This document shows, piece after piece, positions 35,526 through 44,836 of a DNA stretch of 64,000 nt. The translations under genes were made by a program, and so were the position numbers. Source of the DNA: Alterinioella nitratireducens (lineage in GTDB: Bacteria; Pseudomonadota; Alphaproteobacteria; Rhodobacterales; Rhodobacteraceae); the NCBI RefSeq assembly GCF_013155465.1, contig NZ_JABJVX010000006.1, positions 62,001 through 126,000 on the forward strand, in the 5' to 3' direction. Below the pieces are notes generated by a model that saw nothing but the letters and a program-made list of their open reading frames with translations, had not been told where the DNA came from and made no database searches. Position 1 is the first letter of the stretch. Every line of letters starts with the position of its first letter.

Positions 35526-36349
35526 TCGTCGAAAGGGCGCCCGCCAAGATCAACCTGGCGCTGCATGTGACCGGCCTGCGGACGGACGGGTATCACCTGC
35601 TCGACTCGCTGGTGGTGTTTGCCGATTGCGGGGATGTGTTGCGGTTTGAACCGGCGCAGAGGCTGACGCTGGAGGTGACCGGCCCGATGGCCAAGGGCGT
35701 GCCGACGGGGGCGGCGAACCTGATCCTGCGGGCGGCGGGACTGTTCGGACCGGACAAGGGCGCGCGGATCACGCTGGAGAAACACCTGCCCCATGCGGCG
35801 GGGATTGGCGGCGGGTCGGCGGACGCCGCGGCGGCCCTGCGCGGCCTGTCGCGACTCTGGGGCCTGCCATTGCCTGCGCCGGAGGCGCTCCTCTCTCTCG
35901 GGGCCGATGTGCCGGTCTGCCTGTCCCCGGCGCCGCAGATCATGTCCGGCATCGGTGAACGCCTGACCCCCGCCCCCGCCCTGCCCGCATGTCACGCGGT
36001 CCTGGTCAACCCGCGCGTTGCGGTGCCCACGGGGCCGGTCTTTGCCGGATTGGCGCGCAAGGAGAACGCGCCATTGGAAGCACCGGATTGGCAGGGTTTC
36101 ACCGGGTTTGTCACGTGGCTGGCCCGGCAACGCAACGATCTGGAGTCGCCCGCCCGCGCATTTGCGCCCGCGATCGGTCAGGCGCTGGACGCGCTGACAG
36201 GCGAAGACGTGCCCCTGGCGCGGATGAGCGGCTCGGGCGCCACCTGTTTCGGGCTGTGCGAAACACAGGCACAGGCCGATGCCACCGCCGGTCGTATCGC
36301 GGCGCAAAACCCTGGTTGGTGGGTTCGCTCCGCGCCGATCCTCAGCTGA
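35522..36349 (+). CDS. ispE: 4-diphosphocytidyl-2-C-methyl-D-erythritol kinase
   Basis: A 275-residue GHMP-family kinase of the MEP isoprenoid pathway. The three family motifs are present: ERAPAKINLALHVTG at the N-terminus, the ATP loop PHAAGIGGGSADAAAAL near residue 90 and MSGSGATCFGL near residue 240. The start is GTG at 35522, overlapping the stop of the TPR gene by 4 bases. Its last 8 bases overlap the end of the convergent prenyl synthase gene. Confidence 0.93.
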   Translation: MIVERAPAKINLALHVTGLRTDGYHLLDSLVVFADCGDVLRFEPAQRLTLEVTGPMAKGVPTGAANLILRAAGLFGPDKGARITLEKHLPHAAGIGGGSADAAAALRGLSRLWGLPLPAPEALLSLGADVPVCLSPAPQIMSGIGERLTPAPALPACHAVLVNPRVAVPTGPVFAGLARKENAPLEAPDWQGFTGFVTWLARQRNDLESPARAFAPAIGQALDALTGEDVPLARMSGSGATCFGLCETQAQADATAGRIAAQNPGWWVRSAPILS

Positions 36350-37343
36350 CCCGCGCCACCACGAAATCCGCCAGTTCCGACAGCATGTCGCACAAGGGAT
36401 GTTCCGGCACCTGCGCCAGCGCGGCCTTGGCATCATTGGCATGGCGCAGCGCCTCATCGCGGGTTTCTTCCAACGTGCCATGGGACTGCATCAACCGCAG
36501 GGCCTGTTCCAGATCGCCCGCGCGCTGGTCGCCCTTCTCGATCACGCGGGACCAGAAGGCACGTTCCTCCGCGCCCGCCTTCGCCACCGCCTTGATCACC
36601 GGCAGGGTCAGCTTGCGTTCGCGGAAATCGTCGCCGGTATTCTTGCCCATAGCCCCCGATGCGCCACCGTAATCCAGCAGGTCATCGACAATCTGAAAGC
36701 TCATGCCAAGCGCATCGCCATAGCGCGCCAGCGCCGTGACCTGCGCCTCGGGCGCGCCCGCGATGACGCCGCCCACTTGCGTTGCCGCCTCGAACAGCGC
36801 CGCCGTCTTGCCCCGGATCACCTGGGCATAGACCGCCTCGGTGGTGCCGAGGTTCTGCGCCGCCGTCAATTGCAGCACCTCGCCCTCGGCAATCGTGGCC
36901 GAGGCATTGGCGAGGATATCCAGCACCCGCAGCGACCCGGTTTCGACCATCAACTGGAACGAGCGCGCAAACAGGTAGTCGCCGACCAGCACGCTGGACT
37001 TGTTGTCCCATAGCAGGTTCGCCGTCGGCCGCCCGCGCCGCTGGCCGCTTTCATCGACCACGTCGTCATGCAGAAGCGTCGCGGTGTGGATGAACTCGAC
37101 CGTCGCGGCCAGCTTGCGGTGATCCTCGCCTGTGTAGCCGCAGATGCGCGCGGCGGCCAGCGTCATCATCGGGCGGATGCGCTTGCCGCCCGCCTCGACC
37201 AGATGGGCGGTCACTTCGGGAATGCGCGGCGCGTGCTCCGAGGCCATGCGCGTGCGGATCAGCGCATTCACCGCCTCCATATCCTCGGCCAGGTAGTCCC
37301 TCAGCCGGTCATGGGGCCGGGTTGCAGCATCCGCCAAGCTCAT
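36342..37343 (-). CDS. ispB: Long-chain polyprenyl diphosphate synthase (octaprenyl/decaprenyl type)
   Basis: A 333-residue trans-prenyltransferase making the side chain of ubiquinone. The first aspartate-rich motif is LLHDDVVDES and the second QIVDDLLDYGG; GGKRIRPMMTL and GKNTGDDFRERKLTLPVI are also typical. Alphaproteobacteria usually make Q10, so decaprenyl is the likely product, but chain length is not readable with certainty. The stop overlaps the convergent ispE end by 8 bases. The ATG at 37343 is the first residue of the recognisable protein. Confidence 0.9.
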   Translation of the reverse strand: MSLADAATRPHDRLRDYLAEDMEAVNALIRTRMASEHAPRIPEVTAHLVEAGGKRIRPMMTLAAARICGYTGEDHRKLAATVEFIHTATLLHDDVVDESGQRRGRPTANLLWDNKSSVLVGDYLFARSFQLMVETGSLRVLDILANASATIAEGEVLQLTAAQNLGTTEAVYAQVIRGKTAALFEAATQVGGVIAGAPEAQVTALARYGDALGMSFQIVDDLLDYGGASGAMGKNTGDDFRERKLTLPVIKAVAKAGAEERAFWSRVIEKGDQRAGDLEQALRLMQSHGTLEETRDEALRHANDAKAALAQVPEHPLCDMLSELADFVVARVS

Positions 37344-37397
37344 GTCCCGTTCATCCTTCTCTCGACAAGCGGGGCCGTTCCGCCTATCTGCCTTTCC

Positions 37398-37616
37398 ATG
37401 AAAGAGCTTATGCGCAGCACGGACCCGACCTTGATTGCCTTTGCCACGGCGCTCCTGTCGGGCGAGGATATAGAGGTCTTCGTGTTGGACGTCCATATGA
37501 GCGTGCTGGAAGGCTCCATCGGCATTTTGCCGCGCCGGATGATGGTGCGGGCCGAGGATCACGCCGCCGCCGAGCGCGTGCTTCTGGACAATGACATCCC
37601 CTTTGGCCGTGACTGA
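37398..37616 (+). CDS. DUF2007 domain protein
   Basis: A 72-residue protein matching the Rhodobacterales DUF2007 pattern MKELxRxxDxxLIxF...VLDVHMSVLEGSIGILPRRMMV. Possibly a signal-transducing PII-like small fold; function unknown. It is divergent from the prenyl synthase gene (54 bases apart) and overlaps the next gene by 26 bases. An alternative ATG at 37410 has a slightly better ribosome site but would remove conserved residues. Confidence 0.8.
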   Translation: MKELMRSTDPTLIAFATALLSGEDIEVFVLDVHMSVLEGSIGILPRRMMVRAEDHAAAERVLLDNDIPFGRD

Positions 37617-38355
37617 GGACGACCTGACGCGGGACGCCTTCCTGGGCGGGCGGGTCATGGCGTGGCAACCCAGGCACGGGTATCGCGCCGCGATGGACCC
37701 GGTGCTGCTGGCGGCCAGCATCGAGGCGCGGGCCGGGGACAGCGTGCTGGAGCTTGGCTGTGGCGTCGGGGTCGCCTCGCTCTGCCTTGCCGCGCGGGTG
37801 CCGGGGCTGAGGCTGACGGGGGTGGAGCGGCAGGCAGACTATGCCGACCTGGCCCGGCGCAATGCGGGCGATGCGATGCAGGTGGTGACCGCCGACCTGA
37901 CCGACCTGCCCGCCGATCTGCGCCAGCTGACATTCGACCACGTCATCGCCAACCCGCCCTATTACGCATCCGGTGGCGGCACCGGGGCACGCGATCCGGG
38001 GCGCGAGGCCGCGCTGCGCGAGGAGACCGCGCTGGCCGACTGGATCGCGGTTGCGCGGCGCAGGTTGCGGCCCAGGGGCTGGCTGACGCTGATCCATGCG
38101 GCGGACCGGCTGCCGGAGACCCTGGCGGCACTTGCTCACGGCTTCGGGGCCATCGCCATCCGCCCCCTTGCGCCGCGCCGGAACCGGCCCGCGAACCGCG
38201 TCCTGATCCGGGCCCGCAAGGACGCCCGCACCCCCGCCACGCTGCTGGCCCCGCTGGTCCTGCATGAGGGCGCGGCGCATGTCTCGGACGGGGACGATCA
38301 CAGCGCCATCGCCCGCGCGATCCTGCGCGACGCCGCCCCCCTGACCTGGTCCTGA
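37591..38355 (+). CDS. tRNA1(Val) A37 N6-methyltransferase-like protein (TrmN6)
   Basis: A 254-residue methyltransferase: LELGCGVGVASLCLAARV is motif I, GVERQADYADLARRNA motif II, and ANPPYY the N/D-PPY motif of enzymes that methylate exocyclic amines. This combination with RHGYRAAMDPVLLAA near the start is characteristic of the TrmN6/YfiC group acting on A37 of tRNA1(Val). Substrate assignment is by family only. Overlaps the DUF2007 gene by 26 bases, in another frame. Confidence 0.83.
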   Translation: MTSPLAVTEDDLTRDAFLGGRVMAWQPRHGYRAAMDPVLLAASIEARAGDSVLELGCGVGVASLCLAARVPGLRLTGVERQADYADLARRNAGDAMQVVTADLTDLPADLRQLTFDHVIANPPYYASGGGTGARDPGREAALREETALADWIAVARRRLRPRGWLTLIHAADRLPETLAALAHGFGAIAIRPLAPRRNRPANRVLIRARKDARTPATLLAPLVLHEGAAHVSDGDDHSAIARAILRDAAPLTWS

Positions 38356-38374
38356 CCGGCACAGGATTGCCGGT
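38355..38374 (+). terminator. Weak hairpin after the TrmN6-like gene
   Basis: ACCGGC and GCCGGT pair around an 8-base loop directly at the stop codon, followed by only TTTG. Possible but weak terminator. Confidence 0.3.
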
Positions 38375-38468
38375 TTGTGACAGTTCTATGAAGCTAATGC
38401 GTGACAGAAGCGCCAAGCTGTGCTTCGCTGGTGGGGCCCCAAGTTTCACAAACAGAGAGGAGAATTGA

Positions 38469-38633
38469 ATGTCCGTAGGTGCTCATCTTCAGGAACTGAA
38501 GAAGAAACATGAGACCCTCTCGAAACAGGTCGAGGAAGCGCAACGCAGTCCGGGAACGGACGACATCAAGATCCAGAACCTCAAGAAACAGAAGCTCCGG
38601 CTGAAGGAAGAAATCACGCGACTCGACAGCTGA
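38469..38633 (+). CDS. YdcH/DUF465 family small helical protein
   Basis: A 54-residue protein: MSVGAHLQELKKKHETLSKQ at the N-terminus and KIQNLKKQKLRLKEEITRL at the C-terminus, a helical hairpin of the YdcH (DUF465) family found in most proteobacteria. Function unknown. A strong ribosome site AGAGAGGAG lies 6 bases upstream of the ATG, and codon use is like that of highly expressed genes. It converges with phaB. Confidence 0.88.
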   Translation: MSVGAHLQELKKKHETLSKQVEEAQRSPGTDDIKIQNLKKQKLRLKEEITRLDS

Positions 38634-38674
38634 GGACGTGCCTTGATGGCCGATAACCAAAGACACTGAAACGC

Positions 38675-38706
38675 AAAAACGGCCGAGCGATGTGATCGCC
38701 CGGCCG
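38675..38706 (-). terminator. Rho-independent terminator of phaB (may act in both directions)
   Basis: On the reverse strand a 12-bp stem (CGGCCGGGCGAT with ATCGCTCGGCCG, one G-U) around a 3-base loop is followed by TTTTT (plus-strand A run 38675-38679). On the forward strand the same stem has one mismatch and a weaker AATTTTC tail after the YdcH gene. Confidence 0.8.
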
Positions 38707-38731
38707 AATTTTCTTGATCGGCGATGGTCGA

Positions 38732-39454
38732 TCAGCTGAAGAACTGCGCCCCGTTGGCCGAGATGGTCGAGCCATTGACGAACCCGGCCTCGTCCGAGAC
38801 CAGGAAGGCCACGCAGCGCGCGATCTCTTCCGGTTCGCCGAGCCGACCCGCGGGGATCTGGCCGATGATGGATTCGCGCACCTTTTCCGGCACCGCCATG
38901 ACCATTTCGGTCGCGATATAGCCGGGGGCCACCACGTTGGCCGTGATGCCCGCGCGCGCGCCTTCCTGCGCCAGACTGCGCACGATGCCGATATCGCCCG
39001 CCTTTGTCGCGGCATAGTTGACCTGCGCGAACTGCCCCTTCTGGCCGTTGACCGAAGAGATCACGACCACGCGCCCGAACTTGCGTTCGCGCATTCCGGG
39101 CCAGACCGGATGGATGGTGTTGAAGACACCGGTCAGGTTGGTGTCGATCACCTCTTTCCACTGCTCCGGCGACATCTTGTGAAACGGCGCATCGCGGGTG
39201 ATGCCCGCATTGGCGACGACGATCTCGATCGGGCCGAGATCGGCCTCGACCTGTTCGATGCCCGCCTTTGAGCTGTCGTAATCGGCGACATTCCACTTGT
39301 AGGTCTTGATACCGGTTTCATCGGTGAACTTCCTGGCGGCCTCGTCATTGCCGGCATAGGTCGCGGCGACGGTATAGCCCTCGGCCTGAAGTTTCTTGGA
39401 AATGGCTTCGCCGATACCGCGGCTGCCGCCTGTGACGAGTGCTACTCTTGCCAT
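38732..39454 (-). CDS. phaB: Acetoacetyl-CoA reductase
   Basis: A 240-residue short-chain dehydrogenase that reduces acetoacetyl-CoA to (R)-3-hydroxybutyryl-CoA for polyhydroxybutyrate synthesis. Cofactor loop TGGSRGIG, catalytic serine in VVISSVNGQ, and Y-x3-K in NYAATKAG are present; VNGQKGQFAQVNYAATKAGD is typical of PhaB. It is downstream of phaA on the same strand with a 152-base gap that contains a promoter candidate. Confidence 0.93.
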   Translation of the reverse strand: MARVALVTGGSRGIGEAISKKLQAEGYTVAATYAGNDEAARKFTDETGIKTYKWNVADYDSSKAGIEQVEADLGPIEIVVANAGITRDAPFHKMSPEQWKEVIDTNLTGVFNTIHPVWPGMRERKFGRVVVISSVNGQKGQFAQVNYAATKAGDIGIVRSLAQEGARAGITANVVAPGYIATEMVMAVPEKVRESIIGQIPAGRLGEPEEIARCVAFLVSDEAGFVNGSTISANGAQFFS

Positions 39455-39490
39455 GAAATTTCTCCATTCATCCCTGTTGGTCCAGTAACT

Positions 39491-39519
39491 CTGTTACGCG
39501 ACGAGCAATCCGAGCGCAA
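39491..39519 (-). promoter_or_regulatory. Candidate promoter and inverted repeat upstream of phaB
   Basis: On the reverse strand TTGCGC (39519-39514), 17 bases, TAACAG (39496-39491). The inverted repeat GTAAC-N3-GTTAC (39485-39497) overlaps the -10 box and could bind a regulator. Confidence 0.38.
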
Positions 39520-39606
39520 CAAAGTTACCGCGCCGCAATGCCAAAATCTCGGTGAAGCCGGTGCCGGGGGGCGTATCTGCACCCCGGCGCGGAACTTGCC
39601 GATATG

Positions 39607-40782
39607 TTACGGGCGTTCGACGCAGAGCGCGACACCCATGCCGCCGCCGATGCACAGCGTGGCGAGGCCCTTCTTGGCGTCGCGGCGCTGCATTTCGAAC
39701 AGCAACGTGTTGAGGACGCGCGCGCCCGAGGCCCCGATCGGGTGCCCGATGGCTATCGCGCCGCCATTGACGTTCACGATGGACGGATCCCATCCCATGT
39801 CCTTGTTCACGGCGCAGGCCTGCGCGGCGAAGGCCTCATTGGCCTCGACGAGGTCCAGATCGTCGACCGACCAACCGGCCTTTTCCAGCGCCTTGCGGCT
39901 GGCATAGATCGGGCCGACGCCCATGATCGACGGGTCCAGACCGGCGGTGGCATAGGAGGCGATGCGCGCCAGCGGGTTGATCCCCCGCTTCTCGGCCTCA
40001 TCGGCGCTCATCAACAGGACGCCAGCGGCACCGTCGTTCAGGCCCGAGGCGTTGGCGGCGGTGACCGAGCCGTCCTTGGTGAAGGCGGGGCGCAGTTTCT
40101 GCATCGCCTCCATCGTGGCGCCGTGGCGGATGTATTCGTCGCTATCGACGGTGACATCGCCCTTGCGGCCCTTGATGGTGAAGGGGACGATCTCATCCTG
40201 GAACTTGCCTGCCTTCTGGGCGGCTTCGGCCTTGTTCTGGGAGGCGACGGCGAATTCGTCCTGCTGGTCGCGGGAAATCTGCCACTTCTCGGCGACGTTC
40301 TCGGCGGTTTGACCCATGTGATAGCCGTTGAACGCGTCCCACAGGCCGTCCTTGATCATGGTGTCGATATATTTCATGTCGCCCATCTTCTGACCCTGGC
40401 GCAGCGGGGCCGCATGGGGCGACATCGACATGTTCTCCTGCCCGCCCGCGGCGATGATCGAGGCATCGCCCAACATGATGTGCTGCGCACCGAGCGCCAC
40501 GGCCCGCAGGCCGGACCCGCAGACCTGGTTGATGCCCCAGGCGGCGGATTCCTTGGGGAAACCGGCGTTGATATGGGCCTGGCGGGCGGGGTTCTGGCCC
40601 TGCGCGGCGGTCAGGACCTGGCCCAGGATGGTCTCGGAGACCTCGGATTTATCGACGCCCGCACGCTCCACCAGCGCGTTGAGGACGGTGGTGCCCAGAT
40701 CATGGGCGGGGGTGTTTGCGAAGGCGCCGAGGAAACTTCCCACGGCGGTGCGGGCGGCAGAGGCGATAACGACATTCGTCAT
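39607..40782 (-). CDS. phaA: Acetyl-CoA C-acetyltransferase (beta-ketothiolase)
   Basis: A 391-residue biosynthetic thiolase condensing two acetyl-CoA to acetoacetyl-CoA. The nucleophilic cysteine lies in [11 protein letters not shown], the histidine in [11 protein letters not shown] and the second cysteine in [10 protein letters not shown]. Gene order phaA-phaB (leftward) matches Rhodobacter and Paracoccus. The ATG at 40782 starts the usual [15 protein letters not shown]. Upstream 208 bases hold no gene. Confidence 0.95.
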   Translation of the reverse strand: MTNVVIASAARTAVGSFLGAFANTPAHDLGTTVLNALVERAGVDKSEVSETILGQVLTAAQGQNPARQAHINAGFPKESAAWGINQVCGSGLRAVALGAQHIMLGDASIIAAGGQENMSMSPHAAPLRQGQKMGDMKYIDTMIKDGLWDAFNGYHMGQTAENVAEKWQISRDQQDEFAVASQNKAEAAQKAGKFQDEIVPFTIKGRKGDVTVDSDEYIRHGATMEAMQKLRPAFTKDGSVTAANASGLNDGAAGVLLMSADEAEKRGINPLARIASYATAGLDPSIMGVGPIYASRKALEKAGWSVDDLDLVEANEAFAAQACAVNKDMGWDPSIVNVNGGAIAIGHPIGASGARVLNTLLFEMQRRDAKKGLATLCIGGGMGVALCVERP

Positions 40783-40990
40783 GTCAGATCCTTTTCGGTT
40801 GGTCGGTGCTGTCCATGCGGCGCGGGGCCTGTCGGAGCAGCGTAAACAAGTTGTCCCGACCGTCATAGGACGTCGGGGAAGGCTTCTCAACTGACACGGT
40901 GTCTCAGAAGCGGGGCGGTCTCAACCGATAATGGGGATGGGGTCACTGACGGGCGGCGGATACCGGCCTGTCCGAGCGGGATGCGGGGGG
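40783..40990. other. 208-base gap upstream of phaA with imperfect hairpin
   Basis: Between the EAL gene stop and the phaA start. A nested inverted repeat GCTTCT...GACA-CGG-TGTC...AGAAGC (about 40881-40911) could form a hairpin but lacks a T run. No ORF of note and no convincing promoter. Confidence 0.4.
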
Positions 40991-41830
40991 CTATCGCCGG
41001 GCGGATTTCAGGTGTTTGGGGGCCAGCCAGGGCGGCGACAGGCTCGGTGCGCCGAAGAGGTATCCTTGCAGGCAGTCGATGCCATTGGCGGCAAGCCAGG
41101 CGGCTTCCTCGGGCCGTTCGACCGATTCGGCGACCGTGAACATGTCGAAATGCCCGGCAATCGAGATCAGCGCCTGCATCAGAACCTGGTTGTTCGGGTC
41201 TTCCTGCACGGCGCGGATGAACTGCCCGTCGATCTTGACGATGTCGAAATAGAAATCCTTGAGATAGCGGAAGGCGGTGTGCCCGGCCCCGAAATCGTCC
41301 AGCGCGAAGGTGATCCCCTTGTCCTGCAATTCGCCCATGAAGGCGGTCACAAGCTCCGGCATCTGCATGGCCGAGCTTTCGGTGATCTCCAGGATCAGCC
41401 GTTCGGCCACTTGCGGATCGTGGGCGATGGTGCGGGTCAGGATCTGTTTCCATTGCGGATAGCCGATGGAACGGGCCGACATGTTGATCGACAGCCGCAG
41501 CCCCGGCACCTGCTTCAGGGCGCGCAGCCCCGCCCGCAGCGCGGCGCAATCGATCAGCCGCCCGAGATCCTGGTTTTCCACCGCGCCCATGAAGTCGCGC
41601 GCCGGGATCACCCGCCCGGTTTCATCCAGAATACGGATCAGCCCCTCATAGAAGGCGACGGATTTGCCGTTTCCCGCCTGCACCACCGGTTGATAGGCCA
41701 GCGCCGTGTCGCCGCGTTCCAATGCTGCGCGCACCATGGCCAGCGTGCCCCGGTCGCGGTGGTCCACGGCCACGGCCAAGGGGCTTTCCACACCCGCATC
41801 GACCAGTTCCTCGTGTTTGCGCCCCCGCAT
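40991..41830 (-). CDS. EAL domain protein, probable c-di-GMP phosphodiesterase
   Basis: A 279-residue stand-alone EAL protein. Catalytic and metal-binding motifs are intact: YEGLIRI (EAL position, with G in place of A), LSINMSA, LILEITES, FALDDFGAGHTAF, VKIDGQFI, TVAESVE and CLQGYLFGAP. Hydrolysis of c-di-GMP to pGpG is therefore expected. No membrane or sensor domain is attached. AAGGAGG precedes the ATG at 41830, so a longer frame to 41920 is rejected. Confidence 0.9.
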   Translation of the reverse strand: MRGRKHEELVDAGVESPLAVAVDHRDRGTLAMVRAALERGDTALAYQPVVQAGNGKSVAFYEGLIRILDETGRVIPARDFMGAVENQDLGRLIDCAALRAGLRALKQVPGLRLSINMSARSIGYPQWKQILTRTIAHDPQVAERLILEITESSAMQMPELVTAFMGELQDKGITFALDDFGAGHTAFRYLKDFYFDIVKIDGQFIRAVQEDPNNQVLMQALISIAGHFDMFTVAESVERPEEAAWLAANGIDCLQGYLFGAPSLSPPWLAPKHLKSARR

Positions 41831-41955
41831 GCCTGCCTCCTTGATCGCATCATAGGCCACCCTGCCTCGCCACGCGTTAAGGCATGGTGAATGTGCGCAT
41901 TTTGTTCTATTTTGTCTCAACTGGTCGGGAATCGGAATTGTGGAAGGAAATCAGG

Positions 41956-42531
41956 ATGGTGAGCGATGCAGGCTGCACATGGCCGGGCGATGATCCGTTC
42001 TACCGCGCCTATCACGACGAGGAATGGGGCGTGCCCGAGCGCGACAGCCGCGCCCTCTTTGAGAAGCTGATTCTCGACGGGTTCCAGGCGGGTCTCAGCT
42101 GGATCACCATCCTGCGCAAGCGCGAGAATTTCCGCGACGCCTTTGCCGGGTTCGACCCCGATATCATCGCCACCTGGGGCGAGGCCGAGGTAACGCAGCT
42201 CTTGCAGAACCCCGGCATCATCCGCCATCGCGGCAAGATCGAGGCCACGATCGGCAATGCCCGCGCCTGGCAGAAGATCGAGGCGGATCAGGGCTTTGAC
42301 CGCTTCCTGTGGGATTATGTCGGCGGCACGCCGATCCAGAATGCCTGGGCCACCATGGCCGATGTGCCCGCTTTCACGCCGCTCTCGACGCGAATCTCGA
42401 AGGATCTGAAGAAGGCCGGGTTCAGGTTTTGCGGCCCCACCATCGTCTATGCGTTCATGCAGGCCGTGGGCATGGTGAACGACCATATCACCACCTGCCC
42501 GCGCCATGCGGAATGCGCGGCGCTGGCCTAA
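41956..42531 (+). CDS. tag: DNA-3-methyladenine glycosylase I
   Basis: A 191-residue base-excision repair enzyme removing 3-methyladenine. CTWPGDDPFYRAYHDEEWGVP carries zinc ligands C7 and H20 and the catalytic-region glutamate; the C-terminal zinc ligands are in NDHITTCPRH. WITILRKRENFRDAF is also typical. CAGG precedes the ATG at 41956. Its stop overlaps the convergent tlpA-like stop by 3 bases. Confidence 0.95.
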   Translation: MVSDAGCTWPGDDPFYRAYHDEEWGVPERDSRALFEKLILDGFQAGLSWITILRKRENFRDAFAGFDPDIIATWGEAEVTQLLQNPGIIRHRGKIEATIGNARAWQKIEADQGFDRFLWDYVGGTPIQNAWATMADVPAFTPLSTRISKDLKKAGFRFCGPTIVYAFMQAVGMVNDHITTCPRHAECAALA

Positions 42532-43103
42532 TCGTCCTGCCCTGACTGCCCTGACTGCCCTGACCAGGCGCGCAGGAAGGCCAGCGTCTCGTCGCTCGCC
42601 CAATCGGCATCGCCGCGCAGGCGCCCGACCTCCTGCCCCTCGGGGTCCAGCAACACCGTGACAGGCAAGCTCAGCACCCCCATCTGGCGCGACATGGTCT
42701 GGCGCGGATCGAGATAGATCGGCAGATCGGTAATCCCCCCCGCCTCGAAAAACCGGTTGATCGCGGGTATCGGATTGCGGCCTGTGGCGATTGTGACGAC
42801 GCGGAACCCCTCGCCGCCAAGCGTCTGCTGCAACCTGTTCAGCGATGGCATTTCCACCCGGCAGGGCGCGCACCAGGTGGCCCAGAAATTCAGCACGACA
42901 TATTGGCCCGCGAAGGCGTCCAGCCCCATCTCGTTGCCCTCCGCATCGGTGAAACGGACCGCGCCGGGGTCGACCGCCTCCTCGTGCAGCAGCATCGCGC
43001 GCATGTCACCCTGCAACAGATCCTCGTGCCCCTCGGCGGCGGCGGCATTTGCACCCATCCCCAAGGCAAGGTAGAGCACGGCAAGACGCAATCCGCGGGT
43101 CAT
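42528..43103 (-). CDS. TlpA-type thiol:disulfide reductase
   Basis: A 191-residue periplasmic thioredoxin-fold protein. A signal peptide spans residues 1-23 (GANAAAAEG), and the active site is [18 protein letters not shown]; the cis-proline loop is SLPVTVLLD. Members deliver reducing power to cytochrome c maturation or copper insertion. The C-terminus ends in [11 protein letters not shown], encoded by three perfect 9-base repeats (42538-42564). It starts only 30 bases from the divergent argH, so the two promoters must lie within each other's coding sequence or overlap. Confidence 0.9.
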   Translation of the reverse strand: MTRGLRLAVLYLALGMGANAAAAEGHEDLLQGDMRAMLLHEEAVDPGAVRFTDAEGNEMGLDAFAGQYVVLNFWATWCAPCRVEMPSLNRLQQTLGGEGFRVVTIATGRNPIPAINRFFEAGGITDLPIYLDPRQTMSRQMGVLSLPVTVLLDPEGQEVGRLRGDADWASDETLAFLRAWSGQSGQSGQDD

Positions 43104-43133
43104 CCACTATCCTTTCCGAGGTCGAGAACGCTC

Positions 43134-44525
43134 ATGTCCAATTCCAGTTCCAACGCCATGTGGGGCGGTCGCTTCGCCGCCGGGCCAGATGCGATCATGG
43201 AAGCCATCAACGCCTCGATCGGCTTCGACAAGCGCCTGGCGCGGCAGGATATCGACGGCTCGCTGGCCCATGCGGCGATGCTGGCGCAGGCGGGTATCAT
43301 TACCGATAGCGATGCGGCGGCGATCAAGGAAGGGCTGCTCACGGTCTTGTCAGAAATCGAGGGCGGGACATTCGCGTTCTCCACCGCGCTGGAGGACATC
43401 CACATGAACGTGGAGGCACGGCTGAAAGAGGTGATCGGCGACCCGGCAGGGCGGCTTCATACCGGGCGCTCGCGCAATGACCAGGTGGCGACGGATTTCA
43501 GGCTCTGGGTGCGGGACCAGGCGGATGCGGCCATGGAGGGCTTGAGCGCCCTGATGCGCGCGCTTGTGGCGCAGGCCGAGGCGGGGGCGACCTGGGTCAT
43601 GCCCGGTTTCACCCATCTGCAAACCGCGCAGCCGGTGACCTGGGGCCATCACATGCTGGCCTATGTCGAGATGTTCGCCCGCGACCGCGCCAGGATGCAC
43701 GATGCGCGGGCGCGGATGAACGAATGTCCCCTCGGGGCCGCCGCGCTGGCCGGCACGTCCTTCCCCATCGACCGCGAGGCGACGGCCCGCGCGCTCGGCT
43801 TTGACCGGCCCATGGCCAATTCGCTCGATGCCGTCAGCGACCGCGATTTCGCGCTGGAGTTCCTGTCGTCGGCCACGATCTGCGCCATGCATCTCAGCCG
43901 GTTCGCGGAAGAGCTTGTGATCTGGTCCTCGGCGCAGTTCCGTTTCGTCACGCTGTCGGATCGCTTCTCCACCGGCTCCTCGATCATGCCGCAGAAGAAG
44001 AACCCCGACGCGGCCGAGCTGATCCGCGCCAAGATCGGGCGCATCCTGGGGGCGAATGTGGCGCTGCTGACGGTGATGAAGGGCCTGCCCTTGGCCTATT
44101 CCAAGGACATGCAGGAGGACAAGGAGCAGGTCTTTGACGCCGCCGACAACCTGATGCTGGCGCTCGCCGCGATGACGGGGATGGTGTCGGACATGACCGC
44201 CAACCGCGAGAGCCTGGAGGCGGCGGCGGCCAGCGGGTTTTCCACCGCCACCGATCTGGCCGACTGGCTGGTGCGCACGCTGGACATGCCGTTCCGCGAG
44301 GCGCATCATGTCACCGGCGCGCTGGTCAAGCTGGCCGAGGATGCGGGCTGCGACCTGCCCGATCTGACACTCGATCAGATGCAGGGCGTGCATGGCGCGA
44401 TCACCGCGGACGTGTTCGACGTGCTCGGCGTGCATAACTCGGTCGCCTCGCGCATGTCCTATGGCGGGACCGCGCCTGCGCAGGTGCGCGCGCAGGTCGC
44501 GCGCTGGAAGGAGAGGTTGGAATGA
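43134..44525 (+). CDS. argH: Argininosuccinate lyase
   Basis: A 463-residue enzyme of the fumarase/aspartase superfamily performing the last step of arginine synthesis. [14 protein letters not shown] at the N-terminus, [14 protein letters not shown] and the signature [16 protein letters not shown] are present. The ATG at 43134 has weak upstream pairing. Its stop overlaps the ATG of a tiny lipoprotein gene (ATGA). Confidence 0.95.
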   Translation: MSNSSSNAMWGGRFAAGPDAIMEAINASIGFDKRLARQDIDGSLAHAAMLAQAGIITDSDAAAIKEGLLTVLSEIEGGTFAFSTALEDIHMNVEARLKEVIGDPAGRLHTGRSRNDQVATDFRLWVRDQADAAMEGLSALMRALVAQAEAGATWVMPGFTHLQTAQPVTWGHHMLAYVEMFARDRARMHDARARMNECPLGAAALAGTSFPIDREATARALGFDRPMANSLDAVSDRDFALEFLSSATICAMHLSRFAEELVIWSSAQFRFVTLSDRFSTGSSIMPQKKNPDAAELIRAKIGRILGANVALLTVMKGLPLAYSKDMQEDKEQVFDAADNLMLALAAMTGMVSDMTANRESLEAAAASGFSTATDLADWLVRTLDMPFREAHHVTGALVKLAEDAGCDLPDLTLDQMQGVHGAITADVFDVLGVHNSVASRMSYGGTAPAQVRAQVARWKERLE

Positions 44526-44668
44526 TCCGTGCAACCCTGATCGTGGCGCTGCTGATGGGGCTTTCCGCCTGCGGCGTCGATGGCCGCCCCACCCCGCCCG
44601 AACCGCGCCCGACAACCGGCATCAGCATCACCGGCACCGCCGAGATGGGGATTGTCGGCGGAAGCTGA
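44522..44668 (+). CDS. Small lipoprotein, LptM-like, overlapping argH
   Basis: A 48-residue protein: a short signal peptide with lipobox LSAC (cysteine 17), then [15 protein letters not shown]-x-x-G-x-P after the lipobox resembles the CGxKGPLYxP consensus of LptM (YifL), a lipoprotein that assists assembly of the LptD LPS translocon. The resemblance is short and the family call is inference. The 4-base overlap with argH implies coupled translation; in many related genomes I expect lysA next, but here lysA is 13 kb away. Confidence 0.72.
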   Translation: MIRATLIVALLMGLSACGVDGRPTPPEPRPTTGISITGTAEMGIVGGS

Positions 44669-44759
44669 CCCCCGGCTGCGCCGGATCCACCCGATCGCGG
44701 CAGATTGCCTGTGGTTCCGGCTATTTTCGCCGGTTCCCGTGGCAACCCGGAAAAGGGCG

Positions 44760-44788
44760 TTGAACTAGCCTTTCAGGCCCCCTATCGT
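44760..44788 (+). promoter_or_regulatory. Candidate promoter for greA
   Basis: TTGAAC (44760-44765), 17 bases, TATCGT (44783-44788), leader of about 40 bases before the ATG at 44837. Confidence 0.55.
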
Positions 44789-44836
44789 CCATGTTTCGAG
44801 CGGCAATATGGCCCAACCAGTGAGACGGTGACCCCT

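Noticed and set aside
38640-38710. Possible small RNA between the YdcH gene and phaB
   Set aside because: The structure is fully explained as the phaB terminator.
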